NCBI GenBank assembly: GCA_964352775.1
Contig: CAYGTK010000084.1
Location: 1 to 16,005, forward strand
Origin: CAYGTK01 sp964352775
GTDB taxonomy: Bacteria > Bacteroidota > Bacteroidia > Chitinophagales > CAIOSU01
DNA: 16,005 bases
Direction: 5' to 3'
The first letter of the stretch is position 1. Each line of letters starts with the position of its first letter. Made by a program: the position numbers and the translations under genes. The notes below the pieces were generated by a model, which saw only the letters and a program-made list of their open reading frames with translations, searched no databases and had not been told where the DNA came from. Below, one piece after another: positions 14,100 through 16,005 of this stretch.

Positions 14100-16005
14100 T
14101 TATTTGCTTAAAGTAATAGTCTTAGTCAACACGTCGTTTCCAACAGTCATTTTAACTAAGTATACACCATTTGCATGTGTAGTAATGTCAACAGTTTCGT
14201 AAGTGTTACCACCTGTAAGGCTAGTAGCGCTATTGAATACACGCTGACCTTGTAAGTTGTAAACTTCAATAGTTACATCCTCAGTTCCTAGGTCACGGAA
14301 GTTAATAGAGAACTGACCGTTGTTAGGGTTAGGATATACATCGATGAACTGGTTCAAATAACTATCATTAACTGAATTTGGACAAATACAAGAACCTGTA
14401 GGTAATACATCGATCAACTGAGTGAATGAAATTGAACAGTTAGCATTTCCAACTTGTGTAGCAGTTAATGTAATAGCAATATCAGAACCTGTAGCACTAA
14501 AGTTAATCGTTGGCTCCTCAAGAGTAGTATTTCCTTCTGTGTAATCCCAAGAGAAGTTCCATCCAGTTTGCTCAGTAGACTGGTTAAAGAAGGTAATAGG
14601 AAGACCTATTGCATAACATTCAGGATCTGGAGTATTAGGACAAGTCAGTCTAACATCAAAATCAAGAACCTGATTAATACCGTTAAATGTAGCTAAGCTG
14701 TTGGCATCATCAGAACAACCGAATGCATTAGTAACTTGTACACTTAGTGCTCCAGGATTACCTACAGTATAAGTAGGTGAAGTACTTGGTCCAGAAGGAC
14801 CAGTCCAAGCGTACTGAGAACCTTGAAGTACACCAGATACTTGAGCTACTAAAAGTGAATCTTCGCCACAATCTAAGCCGATAGCAGCTGGAAGAGAAAC
14901 AGAAATAGCATTTGAAGTAACATTTAAAGTAGCAGTAATGGTATCAATACCATCATCAACAGTTAAAGTTACTGTAGCATTTGTAGAACCTAACACTAGA
15001 GAAGTTTGAGAGCCTGTAGGGCTAGTAAGTGTTCCATTAGTTGTTGACCATGCGTAGTTAAGTGTAGCACCTGAGTTACCACTTACGATACCATCAAGAT
15101 TAATTACATCACCGTCACAGCCGCTAGTAGAGCTAGCTGCTATTTCAGCAGAGAATTCCACAGTTGCAGTTAACCATGCTTGCATGCCCCAGTTTTGAGT
15201 GAAAAATTCACCACAAGTTGGGAAAGTGAAACCTACAGAGTTAATACCTGTAAGTTGAGGTCCTCCACCTGGAGTTAGGTTTGCATTGATCAAGTAAAAG
15301 CTATTTCCAGCAAATGGACCTTCGCTTGCACCTTCATCGCCAGCACACTCATCACGATATCCAGCAAGGAAATTGTATGCATTGGCAGTATCACCTCTAA
15401 AATCTACTTGAACAGCAAAAGTTTCACCAGTAGCCAATACTACAGGAGTGCTTGGCACGTAAGTAAAAGGGTCTAACTGTAAAGCAGCACCTGATAAAAA
15501 GTTAACACCAGAAATGAAAGTGTCGCGTGAAAGTATCACTGAAGCAGGAGAAACATCATTAGTTGCTGCAAGAAAACCGAAGTTACCATCGTATACAGTA
15601 ACAATAAGTGTATCAACACTACCAGTTATGTTTTCATATGCGTGAAGAAGTATTACACTATCAAGCGTTGCTGTAGTAATATCAAATGAAGAACACACCG
15701 CATTTGGGTCGTCTACATTAATACCACCTAAGCCAGGTGCAATAAAGTCAACTAATATCCAGTCGAAAGATGGGTAATCAACTTCTTCGTTGTTACGGTT
15801 CACATCCCAAACAAATTCTTCATAGTCAAATCCATCAGCAATAGCAGCTTCTTCTTCGCAAAAGCCATAATCTACTACCAATGTAATATCAATTGCTCTA
15901 GCTTTATTAGCATTGTTAGCGCGATAAGCGTTAATTGAAGCATTACGAGCTGCCTTAATATCTTGCTTGCTAATAGTTTTAGGACCATTTGATGAATTCA
16001 TCAAT
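14100..16005 (-). CDS. Secreted surface protein with T9SS type A sorting domain (5' end outside window)
   Basis: At least 634 residues, ending in a type IX secretion C-terminal sorting domain (about 553-634; VYPNPNNGQF opening, IEVYNLQGQRVF core, ANGVYLVKM, closing KTITLSK). Numbering is from the first complete codon at the right edge. Before the sorting domain lie PKD/Ig-like modules at about 284-364 (WSTTNGTL, TLTVDDG), 365-440 (YAWTGPSG, VQVTNAFGCSDD) and 445-535. A larger N-terminal beta-rich region (about 80-283) resembles the jelly-roll of adhesion or carbohydrate-binding proteins but is not identified. Twelve cysteines may form disulfides outside the cell. The reading frame is open to the last base, and the first ATG (15999-16001) is not followed by a signal peptide. 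The real start with its Sec signal is therefore probably outside the window. Expected on the cell surface or released after T9SS processing. Confidence 0.88.
   Translation of the reverse strand, partial: LMNSSNGPKTISKQDIKAARNASINAYRANNANKARAIDITLVVDYGFCEEEAAIADGFDYEEFVWDVNRNNEEVDYPSFDWILVDFIAPGLGGINVDDPNAVCSSFDITTATLDSVILLHAYENITGSVDTLIVTVYDGNFGFLAATNDVSPASVILSRDTFISGVNFLSGAALQLDPFTYVPSTPVVLATGETFAVQVDFRGDTANAYNFLAGYRDECAGDEGASEGPFAGNSFYLINANLTPGGGPQLTGINSVGFTFPTCGEFFTQNWGMQAWLTATVEFSAEIAASSTSGCDGDVINLDGIVSGNSGATLNYAWSTTNGTLTSPTGSQTSLVLGSTNATVTLTVDDGIDTITATLNVTSNAISVSLPAAIGLDCGEDSLLVAQVSGVLQGSQYAWTGPSGPSTSPTYTVGNPGALSVQVTNAFGCSDDANSLATFNGINQVLDFDVRLTCPNTPDPECYAIGLPITFFNQSTEQTGWNFSWDYTEGNTTLEEPTINFSATGSDIAITLTATQVGNANCSISFTQLIDVLPTGSCICPNSVNDSYLNQFIDVYPNPNNGQFSINFRDLGTEDVTIEVYNLQGQRVFNSATSLTGGNTYETVDITTHANGVYLVKMTVGNDVLTKTITLSK

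Overview
The window looks like a stretch of chromosome from a Bacteroidota bacterium, probably a marine-type Flavobacteriales relative; the lower rank is a guess. The pointers are a C-terminal type IX secretion sorting domain, a replicative DNA polymerase alpha subunit with a fused N-terminal DEDDh exonuclease, a DUF4783 protein next to nadC, and several TAnnTTTG -7 boxes typical of Bacteroidota promoters. Coding density is very high: no gene-free stretch exceeds about 115 bases. I see no tRNA, rRNA, CRISPR array, insertion sequence or prophage signature.

Layout. From the left edge to 3547 a minus-strand operon runs leftward: a small lipoprotein, a polytopic membrane protein with a GT-C-like look, and a B12-binding-fold radical SAM protein cut by the window edge. 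This is the least understood part of the window. A 113-bp divergent spacer separates it from a plus-strand block: a secreted NTF2-like DUF4783 protein, nadC (NAD biosynthesis) and a SUI1/YciH-type translation factor, tightly packed. Then come dnaE (1422 codons) and trxA (thioredoxin) with a strong intrinsic terminator. After that terminator, a DUF58 protein and an alpha/beta hydrolase are joined by a TAATG overlap. The hydrolase runs head-on into an MsbA-like ABC exporter gene with no intergenic base. The exporter is divergent from a YjbQ-family gene. The YjbQ gene converges through a bidirectional terminator on a large secreted T9SS-sorted protein whose start lies beyond the right edge.

The genes are mostly housekeeping (replication, NAD synthesis, redox, lipid/drug export), with envelope or surface functions at both ends. 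I found no convincing undescribed defence or mobile system. The observations most worth a second look are: (1) the fused polymerase, where five of the nine canonical PHP metal ligands appear replaced while the added DEDDh exonuclease site is complete; (2) the uncharacterised lipoprotein / GT-C-like / B12-radical-SAM operon, whose first two genes have no ATG start; and (3) compact transcription signals, including a terminator T-tract that may double as the -33 element of the next promoter.
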